From Virgibacillus_N oceani_A (lineage in GTDB: Bacteria > Bacillota > Bacilli > Bacillales > Amphibacillaceae), in the NCBI GenBank assembly GCA_041521345.1, contig JBGOHB010000004.1: a stretch of DNA of 64,000 nt, one strand, 5' to 3'. The notes under the pieces were generated by a model, which saw only the letters and a list, made by a program, of their open reading frames with translations, was not told the DNA's origin and made no database searches. Numbering within the stretch: position 1 is the first letter of the stretch; the number at the start of each line of letters is the position of its first letter. Shown piece by piece: positions 16,752 to 25,533 of this stretch. The position numbers and the translations under genes are program-made.

Positions 16752-17336
16752 AACAAGTCGGCTGATTCAAAGGAAGTTCCTCTTGTCATTGTCAAGGAAG
16801 AAATCCCTTTCGGCTATCCAAATGCCGGATTTTATCGCAAGCTTCCTTTCATCAATACTGGAACTCATTGCCCAGATTGCGATTCTTGGACAACTAAAGT
16901 ACATGATAACAATTACAAACAAGTCGTTTCAGGTTCTCATAATAATATACCGATTTTTGATCAGTTTAATCATCGGCGATTTAAATGCAAGCCATGTGGC
17001 GGAACCTTTATGGAGCCGTTACCCTGGCTGAAACCATATCAGCAAATGACGAAAATTGGACATCAGTCATTATTACATTCAGCAGGAGACAGGACGTTTA
17101 AATCGGTTGACGAAGCTTATGGACGCAGTGGTCAAAATGTAGGTGTCCATGCTCGGGATTATTTTGCAGAACGTCCTGAATTTCCAGAGCGGTCAAAAAA
17201 ACGAAAGGAAAGAACAATTCCGTACGATGAATCATTAGGGCTTTGGCTTTCACTGCCTTCTCTGCAAGCCCAGCATGCAGTTAAAAGAAGCAAAAATAGC
17301 CTTACTCAAATGGAGAGACTATCAAAAGGAACTTGA
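16752..17336 (+). mobile_element. ISL3-type transposase N-terminal remnant
   Basis: One frame gives a zinc-finger pair CPDCDSW ... FKCKPCGGTFMEPLPWL, then MTKIGHQSLLHSAGDRTF and a helix-turn-helix region ending ARDYFAE. This is the N-terminal DNA-binding part of ISL3-family transposases. The catalytic DDE domain is absent, and after about 17280 the frame continues with unrelated sequence. I found no inverted repeats. An immobile fragment. Confidence 0.7.
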
Positions 17337-17547
17337 ACAACGCCAGCAATATGAGTATAAAATAGCTTCATAGCAGAATTTTGACAAAGATTTGAGTAAT
17401 AATATTTTTGTGAGATATAAATGTCGAATGTTGTCATTAATCCCGTAGTTTGTTATCGAAGCAAAGTTTTTTGAGTAGACCTTGCAATAATCATAATTCA
17501 GGTATGAATACAAGCTTTCCTTCATACTATATTTTGGAGGTGGAAAA

Positions 17548-17988
17548 ATGGGAAGAGTAGCTTACCGTAGAGCTGACGTCGACTTAATGGCAAGGATGAT
17601 GAGAGCAGAAGCTGAAGGTGAAGGAAAACAAGGAATGCTCTATGTTGGAAATGTCATTGTTAACCGTGTTGTGGCAGACTGTACGGACTTTACTGACTTA
17701 AGAAACATTGAAGATGTTATTTTTCAAGTGCAAGGTGGTAATTATTCTTTTGAAGCTGTTCAAAAAGGGAATGTATTTTATCAAAGGGCAAGAGAAGCTG
17801 AAAGAAGATTAGCCGAAAAAAATTTGACGCACTGGAGGGAACATCCGGCCAAATATGCGCTTTGGTACTTTAATCCATATGCTCCATGCCCTCCAACATG
17901 GTATGATCAACCTTTTTCAGGCCAATTTAAACAGCATTGTTATTATGAACCAATAGCAGGAACATGTGAAAGTGTTTATAGTGGATGA
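17548..17988 (+). CDS. cwlJ: spore cortex-lytic cell wall hydrolase CwlJ
   Basis: 146 residues, matching CwlJ in length and sequence: RRADVDLMARMMRAEAEGEG at the N-terminus, VGNVIVNRVVADC, FYQRAREAERRLA, and the C-terminal WYDQPFSGQFKQHCYY. It is a Hydrolase_2 (SleB catalytic-domain) enzyme without a signal peptide, as known for CwlJ. CwlJ is made in the mother cell, placed in the coat, and degrades cortex peptidoglycan during germination. The start follows GGAGGTGG. No partner gene (such as gerQ) is adjacent. Confidence 0.93.
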   Translation: MGRVAYRRADVDLMARMMRAEAEGEGKQGMLYVGNVIVNRVVADCTDFTDLRNIEDVIFQVQGGNYSFEAVQKGNVFYQRAREAERRLAEKNLTHWREHPAKYALWYFNPYAPCPPTWYDQPFSGQFKQHCYYEPIAGTCESVYSG

Positions 17989-18055
17989 CAGGTTCCCCTC
18001 AAAAGTATTCATTTTTATTTAGCGGAAACTGCCTATTTTAGTTTAGCAGTTACAA

Positions 18056-18111
18056 TTCCCTGCCAAAATTTTTTCTTGGCATGGTTTTTGGCAGGGAACT
18101 ATCTTATTTTT
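18056..18111 (+). terminator. terminator of cwlJ
   Basis: TTCCCTGCCAAAA (18056-18068) pairs with TTTTGGCAGGGAA (18086-18098) across an 18-base loop, followed by a T-rich tract. Confidence 0.7.
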
Positions 18112-18185
18112 AACATATGTCGTCCATTTTAGCTTAGAACAAATGCTGTTAAATAGGTATTCCCGCTTTAAATTAAGTTGTAGTT

Positions 18186-18260
18186 TTACTCCCACTCTAC
18201 TTTTACGGTGCTAGATATAGAGCAATATCATCGATTTTAAAGGGTTTTTAGGAAGTATCA
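18186..18260. repeat. distal att-like copy of the guaA 3' end plus element end
   Basis: TTACTCCCACTC (18186-18197) repeats the terminal codons of guaA found at 31986. The following 18215-18260 resembles 21584-21628 (ATATAG...GATTTTAAAGG...TATCA), the corresponding flank of the second copy. I interpret this as the outer boundary of the guaA island. Confidence 0.65.
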
Positions 18261-18542
18261 GTGCTTGAAATATGATATAAAAAATTAAAATAATGCAATT
18301 TTAATGCAATAAATGCAAAACACAGTTTAAAGTTATCACTATAAAAATGTGATATCTCCAACAACAGACGTTCTAATTGAAGCGTCTTTTTTATGGAAAT
18401 ATTTAATATCGATAATGATAAAAACTTAAAGTTTTATCTTCCACTTTTATCATTTCAATAATTACATTTAACGTCATTTGAATGTTGGTCGCCGACAGAT
18501 GACGTTTTTTTGTTGTGAGATTAGAGATGAAATATTTGAAAA

Positions 18543-18844
18543 ATGATATGTGTAAAAAAATTATTTACAAATTTAAAATTAGAAAGTCTTTTTGATGGAA
18601 TAAGTGTCTTCCCCCTCCCCACTTCTCGTTATGGAATTACACCAACGTGGGCAAGTGAGATAGAGAAAAGTATCTGTATCTATTACAAAACGACACTTTC
18701 CTCATATGCTCCATCTGGGGAAGTATTATCAAAAAAGATGGCTACCCATCTATTCATATCATTACACTTAGTTCTCCTTGTCAGAATTTATCAAATATCG
18801 ATAAACGTGAAGGTCTTACAGGGAGTCAATCGAGTTTTTCCTAG
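18543..18844 (+). pseudogene. DNA (cytosine-5) methyltransferase remnant, frameshifted
   Basis: One frame starts LKLESLFDGISVFPLPTSRY then GITPTWASEIEK, the motif I region of C5 methyltransferases. A second frame continues DGYPSIHIITLSSPCQNLS then KREGLTGSQSS, which contains the catalytic PCQ motif IV. At least one frameshift separates them, and the frame stops at TAG 18842. The target-recognition and C-terminal motifs are missing. Probably a prophage or ICE remnant. Confidence 0.8.
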
Positions 18845-18988
18845 CAAATGCTACGAGTTATCGATGATATGAGGTGTGCAACAAAAAGTTCTTATCCAGT
18901 TATTGCTGTTTAGAAAAACGTTACTAAATCATTTTTATCATATTTTCCTAATTTAACTGATTTATCTTATAGGTAAATCATGTTACAA

Positions 18989-19015
18989 TTTAATTGACCT
19001 AACAGATCAATTAAA
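18989..19015 (+). promoter_or_regulatory. TetR-type operator
   Basis: TTTAATTGA and TCAATTAAA form a perfect inverted repeat around a nine-base spacer, 23 bases before the regulator's start and overlapping a TACAAT -10 candidate. Suggests autorepression of the three-gene operon. Confidence 0.7.
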
Positions 19016-19037
19016 TAAATCCGCAAAGGTGGTTATC

Positions 19038-19661
19038 ATGCAATTAAAGATTTTGAACCTGGAACCCAAAAGAAGAGATGTTATTTTAAATGCTGCACTA
19101 AAAGAATTTTCCATGAAGGGATTTGATGATGCCTCAACGAATGTTATTGCAAAAGAGGCTGGTATTTCAAAGGGGCTAATGTTCCACTATATAAATAGCA
19201 AGAAGGATCTTTTTCTATTCCTTTATGATTATTGCACTGACATGATTAATAAAGAATATCTTGATTTAATGAATTTTAATCAAAAAGATATTTTTGAAAG
19301 GATTCGACAATCATATATACTCCAGATTGAGTTACTACAACAGCATCCTTGGATATTTGACTTTATTAAAATTACTGGCATTACGAATTCTGATGAAATC
19401 AATAAGAATCTAGAAGGAAAAGTAAATGAAAAGCTAGCACGATGCCAAGAGGAAATGTTTGAAATTGTTGATGAAACTAAATTCAGAGAAGGATTGAACC
19501 TTGAAAGATGCAAACAGGTTATTTTTTGGGCGAATGTTGGTTTTACAAATCAGATTCTGGAAGATCTTCGGAACTTAGAATTTACTGAATTAGATTATGA
19601 CAAAGTGCTTGCAGATCTAGATGGCTATCTTAATGAACTCAAAGAGATCTTTTATAAATGA
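19038..19661 (+). CDS. TetR/AcrR-family repressor
   Basis: 207 residues. The N-terminal helix-turn-helix reads RRDVILNAALKEFSMKGFDD then STNVIAKEAGISKGLMFHYI, typical of TetR. The C-terminal domain is all-helical and of undefined specificity. ATG 19038 is five bases after AAAGGTGG; an in-frame GTG at 19029 is less likely. A perfect palindrome lies just upstream. It precedes and probably controls the hydrolase and methyltransferase genes. Confidence 0.92.
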   Translation: MQLKILNLEPKRRDVILNAALKEFSMKGFDDASTNVIAKEAGISKGLMFHYINSKKDLFLFLYDYCTDMINKEYLDLMNFNQKDIFERIRQSYILQIELLQQHPWIFDFIKITGITNSDEINKNLEGKVNEKLARCQEEMFEIVDETKFREGLNLERCKQVIFWANVGFTNQILEDLRNLEFTELDYDKVLADLDGYLNELKEIFYK

Positions 19662-19823
19662 ATGTATCTGAACTACCCAACTACTATTCAGAAAAGGAGT
19701 GAGTATTTGTACACATAAAATGAGAATTTTAGCATTCTCTATGTTCGTAAAGAAACTGTAACAGGCTCTCTTGAATGAGTATTCTATTAATACATGAAAA
19801 AAAATAACTATAGGAGGTTTCAA

Positions 19824-20786
19824 ATGATAAATGATACAGAGAAACTGCAAGTTGATAAGTCTGTTTCCTTAGACAGTGAGTCACCGATTGGAAGCTTCTA
19901 CAATGTAGAGGGAAGTCGTTTGCTGCTTGATTGTTCTGGGTTTGGAAGTCCTACAGTAGTATTCATACCAGCTGCCGGGATGGTCGGACTTGATTACCTG
20001 AACCTACATTATAAAGTTAGTAAGTATACAACGTCAGTAATTTATGATCGATTGGGAACAGGATGGAGCGATCGTGTTAAGCTTCCTCGAAATGCCCTTG
20101 AAGTCACTGATGAATTGCGAAATGTATTGCATACCGCTGGTGTTCCAGCTCCCTACCTGTTCGTCGGTCATTCGCTGGGCGGAATTTACGCGCAACGGTA
20201 TGCTCAACGATTTCCAGATGAGGTAGCTGGGATGATTTTGCTAGAACCACCTCACGAGGACTTTCGCACCAATACACCGAAGTTTAAAAAACGTTACCTC
20301 CTTCAGCAGAGTTTTACTATCCTTTGGGCACTCTTAACTTACAAAAAATCCTTCCGTGTTTTATTTAATCAAATGTTTGCAACTTGGCCAGACGAAATCC
20401 GTGAATTACTAATTGAATATCATCTCAAGACATTATCAAAAACGATTAAAGAAAGAAAAAACTTAAATAGCCAAATCTATCAAGAGATACGTAAAGGAGG
20501 AAAACTGCCAGATATCCCGTTGATCGTGTATACAACGATGGGAATCGACCCATTCATGACTCCAATCACGAGTAAATCATTTCTTCGTGATACACTTGAT
20601 CCATTCAATAATATTAAAAATACCGTTTACACAAAATTAGCAAATTCGGTTCCGAGGGAAGAACATCGTATTCTCAGAAGTGCTGGACATACCACAATCC
20701 ATACTGACTGTTCAAATGAGGTGGTCGAAGCGATCAGTAATTTAATTGACTTAATTAATACACATGAAGAAAGTACATCTGAATAG
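19824..20786 (+). CDS. alpha/beta hydrolase
   Basis: 320 residues with the nucleophile elbow GHSLGG (Ser 117), an oxyanion-loop region PTVVFIPAAGMVG, YDRLGTGWSDR early in the fold, and the C-terminal catalytic His in SAGHTTIHTD (His 289). It belongs to the AB_hydrolase_1 group; the substrate is not predictable. No signal peptide, so cytoplasmic. ATG 19824 follows GGAGG by six bases and is preferred to the ATG at 19794. Middle gene of the TetR operon. A detoxification ester or epoxide hydrolase role is only a guess. Confidence 0.88.
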   Translation: MINDTEKLQVDKSVSLDSESPIGSFYNVEGSRLLLDCSGFGSPTVVFIPAAGMVGLDYLNLHYKVSKYTTSVIYDRLGTGWSDRVKLPRNALEVTDELRNVLHTAGVPAPYLFVGHSLGGIYAQRYAQRFPDEVAGMILLEPPHEDFRTNTPKFKKRYLLQQSFTILWALLTYKKSFRVLFNQMFATWPDEIRELLIEYHLKTLSKTIKERKNLNSQIYQEIRKGGKLPDIPLIVYTTMGIDPFMTPITSKSFLRDTLDPFNNIKNTVYTKLANSVPREEHRILRSAGHTTIHTDCSNEVVEAISNLIDLINTHEESTSE

Positions 20787-20846
20787 AGAAATATAATGGA
20801 TCACCTGGTTTTAAAGATGATTTGAATGACAGAATGGAGGGATGAT

Positions 20847-21446
20847 ATGGATCGTCAATCATTAATTCAAAAATTTGATAAGCAAGCAAAGAAATATAGT
20901 AAAAGACAAAAAAATAATCATGCTTATAGGTTTCGTCAACGAATTTTTCAAGAAGCTGATGGAAAAGTATTAGAAGTTTCAATCGGTTCTGGACTTAATT
21001 TCCCCTTCTACAATAAAAATATTGAATTAACAGGAATAGATTTTAGCCATGAAATGCTGAAGGCAGCACAGAATGCTGCAAAAAATTATCCTTTTAAAAC
21101 AACATTTATACAAGAAGATGTTGAATCTATTGAACTTAGCGCAAATAGCTTTGATACGATCGTATCCTCTGGAAGTTTATGCGCTTATCAAGATCCTATC
21201 CATGTTCTAAATAATTTTCAAAAATGGTGTAAGCCAAAAGGAAATATTCTTTTGTTAGAGCACGGGCTTTGCACAAACAAAACTGTGGGATGGCTGCAAA
21301 AATTCTTGAATCCTATAATGCTCAAGCTTGCAGGGTGTCACCAGAATAGGAACATTACTGACATAGTTAAAAAATCTAATTTAAAAATCATTCGGGAAGA
21401 ACGTCACTTTGGAGGTTATTTATATATGATATGGGCTAAACCCTAA
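20847..21446 (+). CDS. class I SAM-dependent methyltransferase
   Basis: 199 residues. SAM-binding motif I reads VLEVSIGSGLNFPFY, motif post-I is LTGIDFSHEML, and motif II is FDTIVSSGSLCAYQDP. The fold resembles UbiE/COQ5-like and phospholipid-type small methyltransferases; the substrate is unknown. ATG 20847 follows GGAGG by six bases. Last gene of the TetR operon. Confidence 0.9.
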   Translation: MDRQSLIQKFDKQAKKYSKRQKNNHAYRFRQRIFQEADGKVLEVSIGSGLNFPFYNKNIELTGIDFSHEMLKAAQNAAKNYPFKTTFIQEDVESIELSANSFDTIVSSGSLCAYQDPIHVLNNFQKWCKPKGNILLLEHGLCTNKTVGWLQKFLNPIMLKLAGCHQNRNITDIVKKSNLKIIREERHFGGYLYMIWAKP

Positions 21447-21519
21447 GCATTTCTTTTGGGCGTATTGATTGAGAAATACTGAATTTAAACGTCTACGAAA
21501 ATCAATAAAAAACTTAAAG

Positions 21520-21628
21520 GCCCTGTATTACCAAGGCCATTAGGATCTTGCGTATTACTCCCACTCAGTACTACGCCAATACAATATAGTGCATCATCAT
21601 TGATATTAAAGGATTTAAGGAAATATCA
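21520..21628. repeat. internal att-like junction of two guaA-targeted elements
   Basis: 21520-21567 resembles the integrase-to-guaA junction at 31948-31996, sharing TTACCAAGGC, TTAGG and TTACTCCCACTCA. The adjoining 21584-21628 resembles the far-end sequence at 18215-18260. So one element's near end abuts another's far end. TGTGCCACGACTGTGCCA at about 21662 also echoes the 3' end of the integrase gene at 31908. Confidence 0.65.
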
Positions 21629-21778
21629 AAAACAATAAAAACATGTTAATTGATATAAAGTGTGCCACGACTGTGCCACAGGTTTTAATAAATCACAAAG
21701 CTGGAATGAGAAATCATTTCAGCTTTTAACTATGGATAATTTAAAATAAAACAAAAATATTATTAAAAACTCTTAAGT

Positions 21779-22319
21779 TTATCTGTATGAATGCTTCTTA
21801 AGCTCTTTCAATAAAAGCTCAAGTTGATTATTGTTTAACATTTCAAGAAATTTATCATAATAAGGTCTAGCACCAGGTGAGACGCCCGAATTATAAGATA
21901 CACCATTTCCTATGCGACATATTAGTATTGCTTCAATTAAATTCTTTTGACGATCGATTAATAGGAATATCACTCGCCGTATTAAAATATGACATATTTT
22001 TTTAATTACAGGTCTTTCATAATAAAAATTATCCCAGCCATTATGCTTAGCTAATAACTCTTCATTTTTTAGAGTTTGGTTTATAACTGTTTCCATTGCA
22101 TTGTTCAAAAAAGGATTCGCCTAATTCTTGTTTCTCTTCTTCAAGATTAACTATGTAACTTTCAATATTATTTCCTAGATCAAACTTAATATTATCAGGA
22201 GAGAGTTCCCACTCTGCTTTAAGGGTACAGCATATTAAGCAAAATGCTGTAAAATCAAGTGATATAGGAGCAGATAAAACAGTATAGAACATAAGAAACA
22301 AGAAAAAAAGTGCAATCAA
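21779..22319 (-). pseudogene. unrecognised ORF split by a frameshift
   Basis: Two overlapping minus-strand frames (22319 to 22062 and 22108 to 21779) read as one protein if shifted at an A-run near 22110. The first has a hydrophobic start (MIALFFLFLMFYTVL) and LEEEKQELGESFF; the second continues NNAMETVINQTLKNEELLAK and ends LLLKELKKHSYR. I do not recognise a family. The hydrophobic start could be a signal or membrane anchor. Confidence 0.4.
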
Positions 22320-22636
22320 AATACAGTATTTGCACCTAATCAGAAATAGTTTATTCTCTCAAAACGTTAATAAAACATCAATATTCAAACTAACAATATC
22401 ATATAGACATTATCGTATCTGTTTTGAATTAAATAGATTTGGGTTTGCTATAAAATAGTTGACTGTCAAGCTAATCCATTCATTTGTTAGTACAGCAATT
22501 TGATAGATACATTTAGATATTTCATCTAAATACTCTTTTTTAATTTTCATATTTAGTAACAGCTTTTTTTTATTTCTTGGTCGAATTTTCCTCCGCTTAT
22601 AACAACTGCTTCATTGCCTTCAAGTGGTTGCATAAG

Positions 22637-22930
22637 GTTGATTCCATTACAACAAATGAAATCAATGAGTTTCTAAAAACATTCTTCAAACTCTATCCTA
22701 CCGCTACAGCCAGTGAACTTTCTTATTATGTAAATGATGGGGTTTTATAGCCAATCGTCAAAGATTATGTCTTTCAAGAACTGGTAAATCCTATTTACAA
22801 TAGTAAGGACAATGAAGTAACAATATCACTGGCAGTGAAGTATATCGACCAGCAAACCAAAGCCACACAGGTTTCTCAATTCAACTTTACGCTTGAAAAA
22901 AACGGGAGTAAATGGGAGATTGTAAAGTAG
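22637..22930 (+). pseudogene. TcpC-like conjugative transfer protein, C-terminal remnant
   Basis: The frame reads VDSITTNEINEFLKTFFKLY, PTATASELSYYVNDGVL, stop (TAG 22748), then PIVKDYVFQELVNPIYNS, VTISLAVKYIDQQTKATQVS and ends KNGSKWEIVK. This matches the C-terminal domain of TcpC (Tn916 Orf13 family), a channel component of Gram-positive conjugation machines. The N-terminus is absent and there is an internal stop. It shows that this island descends from a conjugative element. Confidence 0.8.
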
Positions 22931-22948
22931 AGAAATATCAATGAAAAA

Positions 22949-23002
22949 AATCCGAGCTTCTGTCTTGTATTAAACAAGGGGAATCTCGGATTCTTTCCTT
23001 TT
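22949..23002 (+). terminator. terminator after the tcpC remnant
   Basis: AATCCGAG and CTCGGATT pair, with an inner CTTG/CAAG helix, followed by CTTTCCTTTT. Confidence 0.75.
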
Positions 23003-23110
23003 ATCTAGTTTACAAAATTTAAAATGGGTACAATTTACTTTACATTCTATTGGGCGGATACGGGTTCTATAAAAGAGTATTTGAAGCAAAATGGTGAATG
23101 TATTTGACCA

Positions 23111-24043
23111 TTAACTTTCGTATATGGTAGCTATATCATGTATTCTACGCTTCATTTCTGTGCGTATATGCAACGGCTCTAAACACTCGCATTTGTTCCC
23201 CAAACTGAAAAGAATACTGTAGTAGTATTCGTTTTCTATGAAAGGAAAACTAACAATGTAATGCTCATCACCATCTGGTGAAAAGTGTTCATAAGCGCAA
23301 TAATCAAGTACCCTATCCATGACAGATTTGTGAATACGAATTTTAATTTTTATTTGCATAGTTTCCAAAATATCGGCAAAATCTAACTGCGGTTTTTGAT
23401 AATCTCGTGGTATAAAAAATTCTTCTTGTATTTGTAGGTTTGATATGCGAGATAGTCTGAATAAGCGAAAATCATTTCTTTTAAGGCAATACCCTTGCCA
23501 ATACCAATGGCTACCCTTCAATACAAGCTGATACGGCTCAGCTGTTCGTACGGTTTTATTTCCGTAGCGATCTGCATATTCAAATGAAAGTAGCTTTCGC
23601 TCATGTAAAGCTGTTTTGATAATTTCTAAATATGCTTGTATGTTCATATTGCCCATCCACGGGCTTAAATCTATGTATATTTGATTTGCTTTTAATTCAA
23701 TGTCTTTCGCTCTGTCGGCAGGGATAAAACTTTTGACTTTTGCAAGAGCATTTATCAGTTCATCACCTCGTATCATGTTGGAAAGACTGGAAAGCCCCAT
23801 CAAAATAGCGGAAAGGTCGGCAGACGAAAAAACATTTTTATCAATCTTGTATCTCGACATGATTTCAAATCCGCCTCCCACTCCTGATGCAGAGCGAATA
23901 GGAATACCTGCCATGTCGATAGCGTCTATGTCGCGGTAGATTGTGCGAGGTGAAACTTCAAACATATCTGCTAACTGCTGTGCGCTGATACGTTCTTTAT
24001 CAAGAAGAATCATAATAATGCTAATAAGCCTGTCAACTTTCAT
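23111..24043 (-). CDS. DeoR/WYL-domain transcriptional regulator
   Basis: 310 residues. The N-terminal helix-turn-helix (RLISIIMILLDKERISAQQL, then SPRTIYRDIDAIDMAGIPI) is followed by a WYL domain (LLSFEYADRYG, AEPYQLVLKGSHWYWQGYC) and a C-terminal WCX region. Such YafY/PafC-type proteins respond to small ligands or nucleic acids. ATG 24043 follows AGGTGG at seven bases; the ORF's earlier ATG at 24061 is not needed. It is divergent from an isochorismatase-like and a DJ-1-like gene and shares an operator with them. Confidence 0.92.
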   Translation of the reverse strand: MKVDRLISIIMILLDKERISAQQLADMFEVSPRTIYRDIDAIDMAGIPIRSASGVGGGFEIMSRYKIDKNVFSSADLSAILMGLSSLSNMIRGDELINALAKVKSFIPADRAKDIELKANQIYIDLSPWMGNMNIQAYLEIIKTALHERKLLSFEYADRYGNKTVRTAEPYQLVLKGSHWYWQGYCLKRNDFRLFRLSRISNLQIQEEFFIPRDYQKPQLDFADILETMQIKIKIRIHKSVMDRVLDYCAYEHFSPDGDEHYIVSFPFIENEYYYSILFSLGNKCECLEPLHIRTEMKRRIHDIATIYES

Positions 24044-24075
24044 CAGATAGCCACCTCGCAAATTTTGTTTACATC

Positions 24076-24108
24076 ATTATATATTGTTGCCATACTAGTG
24101 TCAACAAT
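24076..24108 (-). promoter_or_regulatory. consensus sigma-A promoter with WYL operator
   Basis: Minus strand TTGACA (24099-24104), a 17-base spacer and TATAAT (24076-24081): an exact consensus promoter for the WYL gene. An inverted repeat ATTGTTGCCA/TGTCAACAAT (24083-24108, one mismatch) covers the -35 and spacer, so autorepression and control of the divergent operon are likely. Confidence 0.85.
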
Positions 24109-24148
24109 TGGGTAATATACTAAAAAAGTAAGGAAAGGAGGAGAAATT

Positions 24149-24652
24149 ATGCAGAAAAAGGCATTAGTAATAATTGATATTCAAAATGATATAACAAAGA
24201 ATTACAAAGATATTATTGACAATATCAACAAATCTATTGACTGGGCAGTCAATAACAATGTTCATGTTATTTATATACGACATGAAAATTTATCAGTAGG
24301 AACAAGGACTTTCAAACCCAATACAGATGGGGCTGAATTAGCTTCAGACTTGAGAATAGTATCAAATAATGTTTTTACAAAATACAAAGGAAACGCATTA
24401 AGCAGTGAAGAATTTACAGACTTTATTAGTAAAAATGAAATATATGATTTCTACATAGCAGGAGCAGATGCTGTTGCTTGCGTTAAATCGACCTGTTACA
24501 ACTTACGCAAAACAAATTATGACGTTAATGTTCTATCAGATTGTGTTACGAGTTATGATAAAAGGAAAATTGATGAAATGCTACGCTATTATGAAAGTAA
24601 AGGCAGTAAAATCATTAGTTTAAATGACTTATTACCTAATCCATCTCGGTAA
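24149..24652 (+). CDS. isochorismatase-family cysteine hydrolase
   Basis: 167 residues. The family triad is visible: Asp 10 in LVIIDIQND, a Lys in FTKYKGNAL (78 or 80), and Cys 111 in GADAVACVKSTC. Members hydrolyse amides such as nicotinamide or vinyl ethers; this one cannot be assigned a substrate. GGAGGAG lies before the ATG. First gene of the operon divergent from the WYL regulator. Confidence 0.9.
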   Translation: MQKKALVIIDIQNDITKNYKDIIDNINKSIDWAVNNNVHVIYIRHENLSVGTRTFKPNTDGAELASDLRIVSNNVFTKYKGNALSSEEFTDFISKNEIYDFYIAGADAVACVKSTCYNLRKTNYDVNVLSDCVTSYDKRKIDEMLRYYESKGSKIISLNDLLPNPSR

Positions 24653-24697
24653 CAGAAAAACATTAATTTAGAAACACAATGAAAATGGAGGGAATTT

Positions 24698-25336
24698 ATG
24701 TATACAGTTTATGTTTATGTTCTTGATACTTTAGCCGACTGGGAGTTGGGATATGTTCTTGCGGAGCTAAATTCCGGTCGATTTTTTAAAAAGGGCGAGC
24801 AACGTATTCCGCTCAAAACGGTTAGTTATTCTAAAGAGCCAATCAATACAATGGGCGGGATGACAATAGTGCCAAATTACTCAATTGATGATATTGTTGT
24901 GGGTGAAACAAGCGTGCTGCTGTTACCAGGTGCAGATAAATGGAATGACCCAAAGCATGGCGCTATCATAGAAAAAGCAAGCGAATTTCTCTCTTTAGGC
25001 GCTACGGTGGGTGCTATCTGTGGGGCTACCGCTGCGCTTGCCAACTTTGGACTGTTGGATAAGCGTCCGCATACCAGTAATGGACCAGGATTTCTTGAAA
25101 TGGTTTCTCCTGATTATAAAGGACAAAAATTTTATATAGACAAGCCATCTGTAGCGGATAACAACCTTATTACTGCAAGTTCCACTGGAGCTTTGCTGTG
25201 GGCGAAACAAATTATTGAGCAATTAGGTGTTTTTCAATCAAACACACTAGAATCTTGGTATGAATATTTTAGCACTGGTGAGCCTAAACATTTCTTTGAT
25301 CTCATGCAAACTTTGCCATCTAGCAATGAAAACTGA
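24698..25336 (+). CDS. DJ-1/PfpI superfamily protein
   Basis: 212 residues of the class I glutamine-amidotransferase-like fold. The nucleophile elbow is GAICGATAAL (Cys 108), with VLLLPGADKW before it. Such proteins act as glyoxalases, chaperone-like stress proteins or isonitrile hydratases; the assignment stays open. It is 45 bases downstream of the isochorismatase-like gene, with GGAGGG before the start. The pair under a WYL regulator suggests a small detoxification operon. Confidence 0.9.
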   Translation: MYTVYVYVLDTLADWELGYVLAELNSGRFFKKGEQRIPLKTVSYSKEPINTMGGMTIVPNYSIDDIVVGETSVLLLPGADKWNDPKHGAIIEKASEFLSLGATVGAICGATAALANFGLLDKRPHTSNGPGFLEMVSPDYKGQKFYIDKPSVADNNLITASSTGALLWAKQIIEQLGVFQSNTLESWYEYFSTGEPKHFFDLMQTLPSSNEN

Positions 25337-25533
25337 TTTACCTTTATCATAAGCAGATTTGAAATATTCGATACTAATATTCAATTCAATGTTTGGAAGT
25401 GAAAATGAAAATAATTTCTTTCAAATTACGTTGCCGGCAAATGAACATAGCCAAGGTGTTATTGCAGATACAAAAATCAGCAATATTGATATATCACTTC
25501 ACTAAGACGATTACCCTTTAGATAATATATCAT

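Noticed and set aside
25387..25505. Short coding-like stretch ending SNIDISLH before the integrase remnant
   Set aside because: About 40 codons with no start and no recognisable family; may be another ICE relic but cannot be supported.
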